Assembly (NCBI GenBank): GCA_013822685.1
Contig: PNKV01000017.1
Coordinates: forward strand, 38,516 to 102,515
Direction of reading: 5' to 3'
From: Leptothrix sp. (in: b-proteobacteria)
GTDB lineage: Bacteria > Pseudomonadota > Gammaproteobacteria > Burkholderiales > Burkholderiaceae_C
Length of the DNA stretch: 64,000 nucleotides
Shown here: piece after piece, positions 56,656-64,000 of the stretch
Layout of the letters: each line of letters opens with the position of its first letter
How positions within the stretch are numbered: the stretch's first letter is position 1
Position numbers and translations under genes: made by a program
Notes under the pieces: model-generated
Told to the model about the DNA's origin: nothing
The model's database searches: none
What the model saw: only the letters and a program-made list of their open reading frames with translations

Positions 56656-57798
56656 ATGGATTTGAATTTGTCGCCCTGGGCCATCACCATCGTGTCAGCC
56701 GCCGTCGCCATGACCGCGGCCTGGTTGATCTTCTTCATGGGCGCGGCCATCGTGAAACGTGGCACCGCGCACTCCAAGCCGGCGGCGGCCGTCACGCAGG
56801 CCGGCCGCAAGCCCGCGAGCGTCGTGCTGCCGTTGCTGGCGCTGCAGTTCGTGCTGCGGGGTGCGCCCGACGACCTGGCCCACATCGCGCTGGTGCGGCA
56901 AGCCACCACCATCTTGTTGATCGCGTCTTGCACCTGGCTGCTGATGCGCATGGCGCGTGGCTTTGGCCAGGCCGTCGTGATGACCCACCAGATCAGTGAT
57001 GGCGACAACCTGATGGCTCGGCGCGTCCAGACGCAGACCCAGGTGGTGTCGCGGTTGGTGGTGTCGGGCATCGGGCTGATCGGCTTCAGCATGGCCCTGA
57101 TGACCATCCCCGATGTGCGCCAGATCGGCATGAGCTTGCTGGCCTCGGCCGGGGTGGTGGGCATCGCGGCGGGCTTGGCGGCGCGGCCGGTGCTGGGCAA
57201 CCTGATGGCCGGCCTGCAGATCGCGTTCAGCCAACCCATCCGCCTGGATGACGTGGTGATCGTGGAGGGCGAATGGGGCCGCGTTGAAGAAATCAACAGC
57301 ACCTACGTGGTGGTCAAGATCTGGGATGAACGGCGTCTGATCGTGCCCTTGCAATGGTGGATCGAGCACCCGTTCCAGAACTGGACGCGCAACAGCGCCA
57401 ACATCCTGGGCACGGTGTTTTTGTGGGTGGACTACCGCATGCCCTTGCAGCCGCTGCGCGACGCCATGCAGGCCCTGTGCGAGAAGTCACCTCTGTGGGA
57501 TGGCCGCGTGTGCCTCATCCAGGTGACCGACTTCAGCGAGAAGGCCATGCAGTTGCGTTGCCTGATCAGCAGCGCCGACTCGGGCAAGGCCTGGGACCTG
57601 CGCTGCCTGATCCGCGAAGAGCTGATGAAGGTGATGCAGCGCGACTACCCCGATTACCTGCCACGCGCACGTGCCGAGATAGACAACCCGCTGCCCGGAC
57701 CCGGCCACCCCGACCCTCGCGAAACGATTGGCCGCCCAACGCCCGACATGCAACGCTCCCCCACGCCGGAGAACGAGCAGACGCCCGCGGCAAGCTGA
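56656..57798 (+). CDS. MscS-type mechanosensitive channel family protein
   Basis: 380-residue inner-membrane protein with four or five N-terminal membrane helices (about 10-165). The MscS pore-like helix is in ASAGVVGIAAGLAARPVLGNLMAGLQIAF (about 158-186), followed by the beta domain (DDVVIVEGEWGRVEEINSTYVVVKIWDERRL). The C-terminal tail is Pro-rich. No clear Shine-Dalgarno at 56656. It sits 75 bp upstream of the trehalose synthesis operon, consistent with an osmotic-response neighbourhood. Confidence 0.92.
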   Translation: MDLNLSPWAITIVSAAVAMTAAWLIFFMGAAIVKRGTAHSKPAAAVTQAGRKPASVVLPLLALQFVLRGAPDDLAHIALVRQATTILLIASCTWLLMRMARGFGQAVVMTHQISDGDNLMARRVQTQTQVVSRLVVSGIGLIGFSMALMTIPDVRQIGMSLLASAGVVGIAAGLAARPVLGNLMAGLQIAFSQPIRLDDVVIVEGEWGRVEEINSTYVVVKIWDERRLIVPLQWWIEHPFQNWTRNSANILGTVFLWVDYRMPLQPLRDAMQALCEKSPLWDGRVCLIQVTDFSEKAMQLRCLISSADSGKAWDLRCLIREELMKVMQRDYPDYLPRARAEIDNPLPGPGHPDPRETIGRPTPDMQRSPTPENEQTPAAS

Positions 57799-57873
57799 TA
57801 CCAATGCTCATGCCTTGAGCCCGCAGGCACGCCAATTGCCCTCTGTGGGGCATTACATTTTTCGGCTTCATTG

Positions 57874-60111
57874 ATGAACACATTGCGCCTCCAGCTTCGC
57901 TTTTTGGTGCCGCTGGTCTTGACGCTCATTGCCGCCGCATACCTGGCGGTGCCTTTGATGGACCGCCTGACGCTCAGGTGGTTTTCACGCGACCTGAACC
58001 TGCGGGGCTCGCTGGTCACAAAAACACTGTCTGATTCGATCGCCGAAGGGCTGCAAGAGCCCGGCAGCTCGCGCATGCAGTCACTGTTCAACCGCGTGGT
58101 GCAAGACGAGCGCCTGGTCGGCATCGGCCTGTGTTCGATGGATGGCGAATTGCTGCGCCGATCACCGGGCTTTCCGCGCTCGCTGACCTGCGCCAAAGCC
58201 ACCGTCATCGGCGAACAGGACGAGCCCCAGATGCGCATCGAAGGCGGCCCGGTGCACGTGGGCATCTACCCCATCACCGATGAAAACGGGCCCATCGCGC
58301 AACTGATCCTGCTGCAGGATTTGAGCTTTGTGGAGCACCGCAGCCAGGACACCCAGAAGTACCTGATCATCCTGATCGCCGGGCTGGGCGTGATCATCGC
58401 GCTGATCACCGTGGTGGTGGCGCAGCTGAGCTGGCGTGGCTGGGTCTCGGGCGCGCGTGCGCTGCTGCGGGGCGAAGGGCTGATCAGCCCCTTGATGTCG
58501 TCGGCCGCGCCCGAGCTGGAACCCTTTGCCGCTGACCTGCGCGCCCGCCTGCGCGACCTGGAGGACGAGTACCGCCGCTCACTGGGCCCCGAGGCCGAGT
58601 GGAACCCCGAGCGCCTGCGCGCCCTGCTGCGCACGCAACTGCGCGGCGACGAGTTGATCGTGATCGCCAACCGCGAGCCCTACATCCACGACAAGGTGGG
58701 CGACAACATCGTCGTCAAGCAACCGGCCAGTGGCCTGGTGACCGCGGTGGAGCCATTGTTGCGCGCCTGCTCGGGCACCTGGATCGCGCATGGCAGCGGC
58801 AGCGCCGATGCCGAGGTGGTCGATGCCCATGACCGCGTGCTGGTGCCGCCCGGCAAGAACGAGTACACGCTGCGCCGCGTCTGGCTCAGCGAGGCCGAAG
58901 AAAAGGGCTACTACTACGGCTTTGCCAACGAAGGCCTGTGGCCCTTGTGCCACGTGGCCCACGTGCGGCCGGTGTTCCGCGAATCGGATTGGGAACACTA
59001 CCGCGCCGTGAACCAGCGCTTCGCCGATGCCGTGGTGGCCGAGGCCCGCAGCGAAGACCCGGTCGTGCTGGTGCAGGACTACCACTTCGCCTTGCTGCCG
59101 GCCATGATCCGCAAGAAGCTGCCGCGCGCCACCATCCTCACCTTCTGGCACATTCCCTGGCCCAACCCCGAATCCTTCGGCATCTGCCCCTGGCGGCAAG
59201 AGATCCTGGAAGGCATGCTGGGCAGCACCATCCTGGGCTTCCACACGCGCTTTCACTGCAAGAACTTCATCGAGACGGTCGATCGTTATCTGGAAGCGCG
59301 CATCGAGCACGAGCACTCGACCATCTCCTTCCACGACGACAGCACCTTCGTGGAGAGCTACCCGATCTCGATCGAGTGGCCCTCGGAGGCCACCCAGGCC
59401 GCGTGGCTGCCGGTGGAGCAATGCCGCCAGAACGTGCTGGCGCGGCTGGGCCTGCCGCCCGACCACCGCATCGCCATCGGGGTGGACCGCTTCGACTACA
59501 CCAAGGGCATCCTGGAGCGCATCCACGCGGTCGAGCGCCTGCTGGAAAAACACCCCGAGTGGATCGGGCAGTTCTCGTTCGTGCAGATCGCGGCGCCCTC
59601 GCGCGGTTCGCTGGAAGAGTACAAGGCCTTCCAGGAGCGCATCCATGCCCTGACCGAGCGGGTCAACAAACGCTTTGGCCACGAGGGCTACAAGCCCGTG
59701 CACCTGCTGGCCGTGCACCACGACCAAGCCGCGCTGTACGAGCTGTACCGCGCCGCCGATGCCTGCATGGTCACCAGCCTGCACGACGGCATGAACTTGG
59801 TCTGCAAAGAGTTTGTGGCCGCCCGCAACGACGAACGCGGCGTGCTGATCCTGAGCCGCTTTGCGGGGGCCGCGCGCGAAATGAGCCAGGCCCTGATCGT
59901 GAATCCTTATCATGTGGAAGAGACCGCCGACGCCCTGCACCGCTCGCTGACCATGCCCGAGGCAGAACAGCGAGAGCGCATGGGCAGCCTGCGCATGACT
60001 GTGCGCGAATTCAACGTTTACCGCTGGGCCGGCCGCATGCTGACCGATGCCGGGCGGTGGCGTTTGCGGGAGCGCATCGAGGCACGCGTGCAACGACACC
60101 AACCGGGCTGA
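57874..60111 (+). CDS. otsA: Trehalose-6-phosphate synthase with N-terminal two-TM sensor-like module
   Basis: 745-residue protein. Residues about 1-245 form a membrane module: TM1 (about 7-28), an extracytoplasmic segment (about 30-165, SDSIAEGLQEP... ITDENGPIAQLILLQDL), TM2 (about 167-192) and a HAMP-like linker. The glycosyltransferase-20 domain starts near 255 with ELIVIANREPYIHDK and includes QDYHFALLP, FWHIPWPNPE, GVDRFDYTKGILER and DGMNLVCKEFVAARND. OtsA enzymes are normally soluble and about 470 residues, so this is a receptor-like fusion. The otsB gene starts 1 bp after its stop. Confidence 0.9.
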   Translation: MNTLRLQLRFLVPLVLTLIAAAYLAVPLMDRLTLRWFSRDLNLRGSLVTKTLSDSIAEGLQEPGSSRMQSLFNRVVQDERLVGIGLCSMDGELLRRSPGFPRSLTCAKATVIGEQDEPQMRIEGGPVHVGIYPITDENGPIAQLILLQDLSFVEHRSQDTQKYLIILIAGLGVIIALITVVVAQLSWRGWVSGARALLRGEGLISPLMSSAAPELEPFAADLRARLRDLEDEYRRSLGPEAEWNPERLRALLRTQLRGDELIVIANREPYIHDKVGDNIVVKQPASGLVTAVEPLLRACSGTWIAHGSGSADAEVVDAHDRVLVPPGKNEYTLRRVWLSEAEEKGYYYGFANEGLWPLCHVAHVRPVFRESDWEHYRAVNQRFADAVVAEARSEDPVVLVQDYHFALLPAMIRKKLPRATILTFWHIPWPNPESFGICPWRQEILEGMLGSTILGFHTRFHCKNFIETVDRYLEARIEHEHSTISFHDDSTFVESYPISIEWPSEATQAAWLPVEQCRQNVLARLGLPPDHRIAIGVDRFDYTKGILERIHAVERLLEKHPEWIGQFSFVQIAAPSRGSLEEYKAFQERIHALTERVNKRFGHEGYKPVHLLAVHHDQAALYELYRAADACMVTSLHDGMNLVCKEFVAARNDERGVLILSRFAGAAREMSQALIVNPYHVEETADALHRSLTMPEAEQRERMGSLRMTVREFNVYRWAGRMLTDAGRWRLRERIEARVQRHQPG

Positions 60112-60112
60112 C

Positions 60113-60883
60113 ATGAAACACCATTTGTTCACCCCCCCGGGCCAGCAGGCCCTGGAAGCCGTGATGCAGCGGCGCCCCTTGCTGGCCTTTGATTTCGACG
60201 GCACGCTGGCCCCCATCGTGACCCGCCCGGACGACGCCCGCGTGGCCATCGGCGTGGCCCACCGGCTGGAGCAGCTGGCCGAGCACCTGCCCGTGGCCAT
60301 CGTCACCGGCCGCAGCGTGGACGATGTCGCGCCGCGCCTGGGGTTTGATCCGCACTACATCATCGGCAACCACGGCGCCGAGGACCCGGAGCAACCCGCC
60401 TTGCCGCCCGAGGTCTACATCGCCCTGACCGACAAGCTCAACGTGCTGCGCCTGAAGATTGAGGCCAACGCCGAAGCGCTGGCGTCATCCGGCATCCAGG
60501 TGGAAGACAAGCGCCACTCACTGGCCTTTCACTACCGCCTGGCCCGCGACCGCGACGCCGCGCTGGTCACCATCGAGACCTTGCTGCGCGGGCTGGACCC
60601 AGCACTGACCAGCTTTGGGGGCAAGTGCGTGGTCAATGTGGTGGCCGCCGACGCACCCGATAAAGGCGATGCCGTGGCCATGCTGGTGGCTCGCTCGAAT
60701 TCGGACGCGGCCATGTTCGTGGGCGATGACCTGAACGACGAGTCGGTGTTTGAAAGCGCCCAGCCGCACTGGCTGACGGTGCGCATCGGGCGCGACGACC
60801 CATTGTCGCGTGCCCGTTTTTACCTGGACACGCATTCAGAGGTGGCCACCATGTTGCAAAAGATGCTGGCCCTGCTGCGCTGA
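60113..60883 (+). CDS. otsB: Trehalose-6-phosphate phosphatase
   Basis: 256-residue HAD-type phosphatase removing phosphate from trehalose-6-phosphate. Motif I FDFDGTLAP (nucleophile and acid Asp), motif II IVTGRS, and motif III/IV region VGDDLNDESVFE are present. Start ATG 60113 directly after the otsA stop. Together otsA-otsB makes trehalose from UDP-glucose and glucose-6-phosphate; the adjacent glucokinase gene could supply the latter. Confidence 0.94.
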   Translation: MKHHLFTPPGQQALEAVMQRRPLLAFDFDGTLAPIVTRPDDARVAIGVAHRLEQLAEHLPVAIVTGRSVDDVAPRLGFDPHYIIGNHGAEDPEQPALPPEVYIALTDKLNVLRLKIEANAEALASSGIQVEDKRHSLAFHYRLARDRDAALVTIETLLRGLDPALTSFGGKCVVNVVAADAPDKGDAVAMLVARSNSDAAMFVGDDLNDESVFESAQPHWLTVRIGRDDPLSRARFYLDTHSEVATMLQKMLALLR

Positions 60884-60912
60884 GCCGAACCGGTAAGAAT
60901 GACACGCACCGG

Positions 60913-61938
60913 TCAAATGGGGATCAGATGCGCCCCGATGGCCGCTGCGCCATGCAGGCCCAGGTCGGGCTCCTGGACAACGTGCACGGGAACGGTGCTC
61001 ATGAAATCGGCGTAAGGCCCTTTTTGGCGAAAACCGACCATAAAGCGCCCGTCCTGCATCAGGGGGCCCAGCTTTTGCGCGATGCCACCAGCCAGGAACA
61101 CGCCCCCCTTGGCCAGGGTGGCCAGCGCGTAATCACCCGCCACCACGCCATACGACAGCAGGAAATGGTGCAAGGCGTGCAAGGCGCGCGGCTCGCCGTC
61201 CTGCATGGCGCGGCGGCAGATTTCCTCGCCCGTCAGGCCATCGGTGTTGCTGGCGGTGGCCACCGTGTGGGTGTCCTTGACCAAGGTCTTGCCGCCATCG
61301 GCCGTGTCCAGGAAGGTGTAGAAATTGGCCAGGCCCGGGCCCGACACGAAGTGCTCGGCCACCGGCCGCACCACGTGTGCGCGAAGCCGCATCAAAGCGC
61401 GGTCCTGTTCGGCATTGAGCGGGGTGAACCCGAAGTGGCCGCCTTCGCCGGTCACCACCTGGTAGCGGCCACCGTCGGCCGTGGGCTGCCAGATGCGGAA
61501 GGCCACCCCCAACCCCGAGCCCGCCCCGATCACCACCTGGGGCGCCTGGGCCACGGGCTGACCGGCTTGCAGGCACATCAGGTCTTGCGGCGCCAAGCCA
61601 TCGATGCCACTGGCCGCCGCTTCAAAGTCATTGGCCAGCCGCACGGGGATGCCGCCCAGCTTGCGGCTCAGCGCGGCCGCGTCCAGGCGCCAGGGCAGGT
61701 TGGTCATCTGCACCACCTGGTCGTGAACCGGGCCGGCCACGCCAAAACAGGCTGCGCGCAAGGGCGAGCCCAGGTGCTGGGCCTGGTCCTTCAAAAACTG
61801 GTCCAGCATGGCGTCGAACGAGGCCACGTCGGCGGCCACATACCGCTGAGAGGCCACGATCCTGACCTGACCCGACTCGTCCAGCCGCGCCAGGCCCAGC
61901 AAGGTTTTGGTGGCCCCGATATCCGCGCACAAGATCAT
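60913..61938 (-). CDS. glk: Glucokinase (ROK-independent, Glk family)
   Basis: 341-residue ATP-dependent glucokinase of the bacterial Glk family. Motifs: CADIGATKTLLGLARLD (ATP-binding), FGVAGPVHD, TNLPWRLD, LANDFEAAASGI, and TGEGGHFGFTPLN. AAAGGAG precedes ATG 61938; the frame is open to 62082 but without conservation. Convergent with otsB (29-bp gap). It makes glucose-6-phosphate, a substrate for OtsA. Confidence 0.93.
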   Translation of the reverse strand: MILCADIGATKTLLGLARLDESGQVRIVASQRYVAADVASFDAMLDQFLKDQAQHLGSPLRAACFGVAGPVHDQVVQMTNLPWRLDAAALSRKLGGIPVRLANDFEAAASGIDGLAPQDLMCLQAGQPVAQAPQVVIGAGSGLGVAFRIWQPTADGGRYQVVTGEGGHFGFTPLNAEQDRALMRLRAHVVRPVAEHFVSGPGLANFYTFLDTADGGKTLVKDTHTVATASNTDGLTGEEICRRAMQDGEPRALHALHHFLLSYGVVAGDYALATLAKGGVFLAGGIAQKLGPLMQDGRFMVGFRQKGPYADFMSTVPVHVVQEPDLGLHGAAAIGAHLIPI

Positions 61939-62002
61939 GCTGTCTCCTTTCGCGTGAACAGGGCTCCAGAATAGCCCGGCTCGCCAAGTAACATCGCGGC
62001 CC

Positions 62003-62914
62003 ATGTCTCGCTTGTTTTTCATGTTGGCCCGTTGGCCGCTCGGCGTGCTGCACCCAGTGGGCGCGGCCCTGGGCTGGATCACCTACGCGGCCTCGCCGTC
62101 GTACCGCAAACGCCTCAAAGCCCACACCAACCAGGCGGGTTTGAGCCGGTCGCAGCGTTGGTCGGCCGTGGCCAACGCGGGCCGCATGGTGGCCGAGTTG
62201 CCGCGCTTGTGGGGCCGGCCAGCCGGGGTGGCGCTGGGCGATCGGGTGCGGTGGGTTCACCCCGAAGTGGTGGAGCAGGCGCTGGCCAAGGGCAAGGGCG
62301 TGGTGCTGCTGTCACCGCACTTGGGTTGCTTTGAGATTTGCGCGCAGGCCTATGCCGAGCGCTTTGGGCCCCAGCAACCGATCACGGCGCTGTACCGCCC
62401 CGCCAAGCAGGCCTGGCTGGCCGGCATCCTGGAGCATGCGCGCAACCGCGAGCACCTGCACACGGCGCCCGCCACCTTGAGCGGCGTGCGGCAACTGCTG
62501 CGGGCCCTGAAAAGCGGCCAGACCCTGGGCATGCTGCCCGACCAGGTGCCCCCCGAGGGCATGGGCGTGTGGGCGCCGTTTTTTGGCCCGCCGGCTTACA
62601 CGATGACCATGGTCAACAAGCTGGCCTTTCAAACCGGGGCCAGCCTGGTGTGGCTTCGCGGTGAACGGCTTGGTTTCTGGCAAAGACACAAAGTGGGCGC
62701 TGACTTCATCGTTCACGCCCAGGCGGCTGCGCCGGGTTTGGTCGAGGCGGTATTGCGTGGCGACCCGGCGGAATCGGCCGCGGCGCTCAACCATGAAATG
62801 GAAGGTTTGATCATGCAGTGTCCCCAGCAATACCTGTGGGGCTACAACCGCTACAAGCAACCCAAGGCCGACATCCTGACCCGCCCCTCACCCGCCACCA
62901 AGGACGCCGCGTGA
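62003..62914 (+). CDS. Lipid A late acyltransferase-type protein (LpxL/HtrB family, HX4E)
   Basis: 303-residue inner-membrane acyltransferase. An N-terminal anchor (about 1-30) is followed by the LPLAT active-site motif LLSPHLGCFEICA (H-x4-E, as in LpxL/LpxM enzymes), the RPAKQAWLAGILEHAR region and the GMLPDQVPPEGMGVWAPFFG block. It should add a secondary acyl chain to lipid A or act on a related lysophospholipid. It is followed by a second acyltransferase whose GTG start overlaps its stop. Confidence 0.92.
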   Translation: MSRLFFMLARWPLGVLHPVGAALGWITYAASPSYRKRLKAHTNQAGLSRSQRWSAVANAGRMVAELPRLWGRPAGVALGDRVRWVHPEVVEQALAKGKGVVLLSPHLGCFEICAQAYAERFGPQQPITALYRPAKQAWLAGILEHARNREHLHTAPATLSGVRQLLRALKSGQTLGMLPDQVPPEGMGVWAPFFGPPAYTMTMVNKLAFQTGASLVWLRGERLGFWQRHKVGADFIVHAQAAAPGLVEAVLRGDPAESAAALNHEMEGLIMQCPQQYLWGYNRYKQPKADILTRPSPATKDAA

Positions 62915-63807
62915 AGGGCCTGGGCGTGCGCGTGGCGTTGGGCCTGATGCGGCTGCTGTCGTGGTTGCCCTTGCCCGTGCTGGCCGCGCTGGGCCGGGGG
63001 CTGGGTGCCGTGCTGTACCCCCTGGCGGGATCGCGGCGCAAGATCGCGCTGCGCAACCTGGAGCTGTGCTTCCCCCAGATGCCCGCAGCCGAACGGCGCG
63101 CCTTGGTCAAAGAGCACTTTGGCTGGCTGGCGCGCAGCCTGCTGGAGCGGGCCTTGTTCTGGTACGCGCCACCCGAACGCCTCAAACGCCTGATCCAGGT
63201 AGAGGGCGACATTGAACTGGCCGAGCGCGAGTTTCAAACCACTGGCCGCGCGACCATGTGGCTGTGCCCGCATTTCGTGGGGCTGGACGTGGCGGGCGCT
63301 TCGATCCTGCTGCAGCAGCAACGCCCGGGCGCGTCGATTTACCAAAGGCAGAGCAACCCGGTGATTGACGAGGCGATGAAGCGCGGCCGCCTGCGCTTTG
63401 GCGATGCCGAGATTTTTCCGCGCAGTGATTCGGTCAAGCCGCTGTTCAGGGCGATCAAGGCGGGTCGGGGGTTTTTCAATCTGCCGGACATGGACTTTGG
63501 CGCCAGGGACGCGGCCTTTGTGCCGTTTTTTGGCGTGCCGGCGGCCACTTTGCTGGCGCCTTCGCGCATGGCGCGCATGCTGAACATGGTGGTGCAGCCG
63601 GTGATCGCCGAGACGCTGCCGGGTGGGCTGGGCTGGCGCATCCACTTTTTGCCGCCGATCAAGGACTTTCCCACGGCGGATGCCGAGGCGGACACGGCGC
63701 GGTTGAACCGGATCATCGAGGCGGAGATTTTGAAAAGGCCGGCGCAGTATTTGTGGGTGCATAAGCGGTTCAAGACGCGGCCGCCTGGGGAGCCGGGCGT
63801 TTATTGA
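62911..63807 (+). CDS. Lipid A late acyltransferase-type protein (LpxL/HtrB family, HX4D)
   Basis: 298-residue paralogue of the preceding gene, starting at a GTG that overlaps the upstream stop by 4 bp (GTGA). N-terminal membrane anchor, then CPHFVGLDVAG (H-x4-D), NLPDMDFGARDAAFVPFFGVPA and the conserved QYLWVHKRFKTRP end. The pair probably adds two acyl chains in sequence (for example laurate/myristate), as LpxL and LpxM do. The N-terminus before the GTG is open but not conserved. Confidence 0.92.
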   Translation: MKGLGVRVALGLMRLLSWLPLPVLAALGRGLGAVLYPLAGSRRKIALRNLELCFPQMPAAERRALVKEHFGWLARSLLERALFWYAPPERLKRLIQVEGDIELAEREFQTTGRATMWLCPHFVGLDVAGASILLQQQRPGASIYQRQSNPVIDEAMKRGRLRFGDAEIFPRSDSVKPLFRAIKAGRGFFNLPDMDFGARDAAFVPFFGVPAATLLAPSRMARMLNMVVQPVIAETLPGGLGWRIHFLPPIKDFPTADAEADTARLNRIIEAEILKRPAQYLWVHKRFKTRPPGEPGVY

Positions 63808-64000
63808 TCGCTCGGCTGGTTAGGCGCTTTATCGGGGAGCGCGGGGCGAGGGCTGGGTGGGTATCCGGCTGGGCTTCATGTTGGTGGTCCCGCTGGTAGC
63901 GGGACCGCCTTGCGGTGCTCGCGACGAGGTGGTGTCGCCGAAACTCTCTTCGCGCCTTTCAGGCGCTGCGTTCAAACATCGGCGACAAGTCAGTTGACGA
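63808..64000. repeat. Right-edge intergenic region with nested inverted repeats
   Basis: No gene is visible in these last 193 bp. GGTCCCGCT (63886-63894) and AGCGGGACC (63898-63906) form a perfect 9-bp stem, extendable to about 12 bp. Further right, GTCGCCGA and TCGGCGAC (about 63934-63941 and 63980-63987) enclose GCGCCT-TTC-AGGCGC (63952-63966). Likely terminator plus a repeat element that continues outside the window. Confidence 0.55.

Overview
The window is GC-rich chromosomal DNA from a betaproteobacterium, most likely Burkholderiales (Comamonadaceae, or the Aquabacterium/Leptothrix/Ideonella type). This rests on codon use, three PEP-CTERM proteins, a Burkholderia-type secreted lipase, an ahcY-tlyA-metF operon behind an SAH riboswitch, and the general gene set. 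It looks like core or near-core chromosome. I found no insertion sequence, integrase, CRISPR array, tRNA or rRNA. Genes are packed, many overlap by 4 bp, and several annotated starts are GTG or TTG.

Layout: (1) 1-7215, minus strand: a complete spu/puu-type polyamine operon, in transcription order puuD, puuA, spuC, potF, potG, potH, potI; the last gene runs off the left edge. (2) 7.3-9.8 kb: a VOC protein, a LysR regulator and a divergent zinc-type alcohol dehydrogenase broken by an internal deletion/frameshift. (3) 9.9-12.9 kb: an AraC regulator, a metal-dependent hydrolase and a KAS III-like protein whose catalytic Cys and Asn are replaced by acidic residues. (4) 12.9-18.8 kb: an unknown cytosolic protein, a chemoreceptor behind a sigma-28-like promoter, a divergent hybrid kinase/response regulator pair and OmpW. 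(5) 18.8-23.5 kb: a flavin amine oxidase divergent from a ThDP enzyme plus an FAD oxidoreductase. (6) 23.5-34.7 kb: a signalling block with a SAM-cyclase-ATPase-TPR protein, an HTH-ATPase regulator, a solute-binding GGDEF-EAL protein with a candidate structured RNA upstream, and a twin GGDEF operon. (7) 34.9-40.8 kb: a small holin-like membrane protein, pncC-pgpA-thiL, a PEP-CTERM protein and maeB. (8) 40.9-46.8 kb: a barnase/barstar-type pair, an NDUFA9-like protein, a lytic transglycosylase, 5-formyl-THF cyclo-ligase and a second PEP-CTERM protein. (9) 46.8-56.6 kb: one-carbon/SAM metabolism (metF, tlyA, ahcY behind an SAH riboswitch; metK behind a probable SAM-II-like riboswitch), interleaved with prfC, a third PEP-CTERM protein, a lipase and an HD-GYP protein. 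(10) 56.6-63.8 kb: a MscS channel, membrane-anchored otsA, otsB, glucokinase and two late acyltransferases of lipid A synthesis.

Themes: c-di-GMP and cyclic-nucleotide signalling (five proteins with GGDEF, EAL, HD-GYP or class III cyclase domains), osmotic and membrane homeostasis (MscS, trehalose, lipid A), and a methyl cycle that appears to carry two riboswitches, one sensing SAH (ahcY) and one probably sensing SAM (metK). The most novel items are the metK leader with a 10-bp element complementary to its own start region, the candidate RNA at about 29567-29749, the KAS III-like protein without the Cys-His-Asn triad, and a trehalose-6-phosphate synthase fused to a two-TM sensor-like module.
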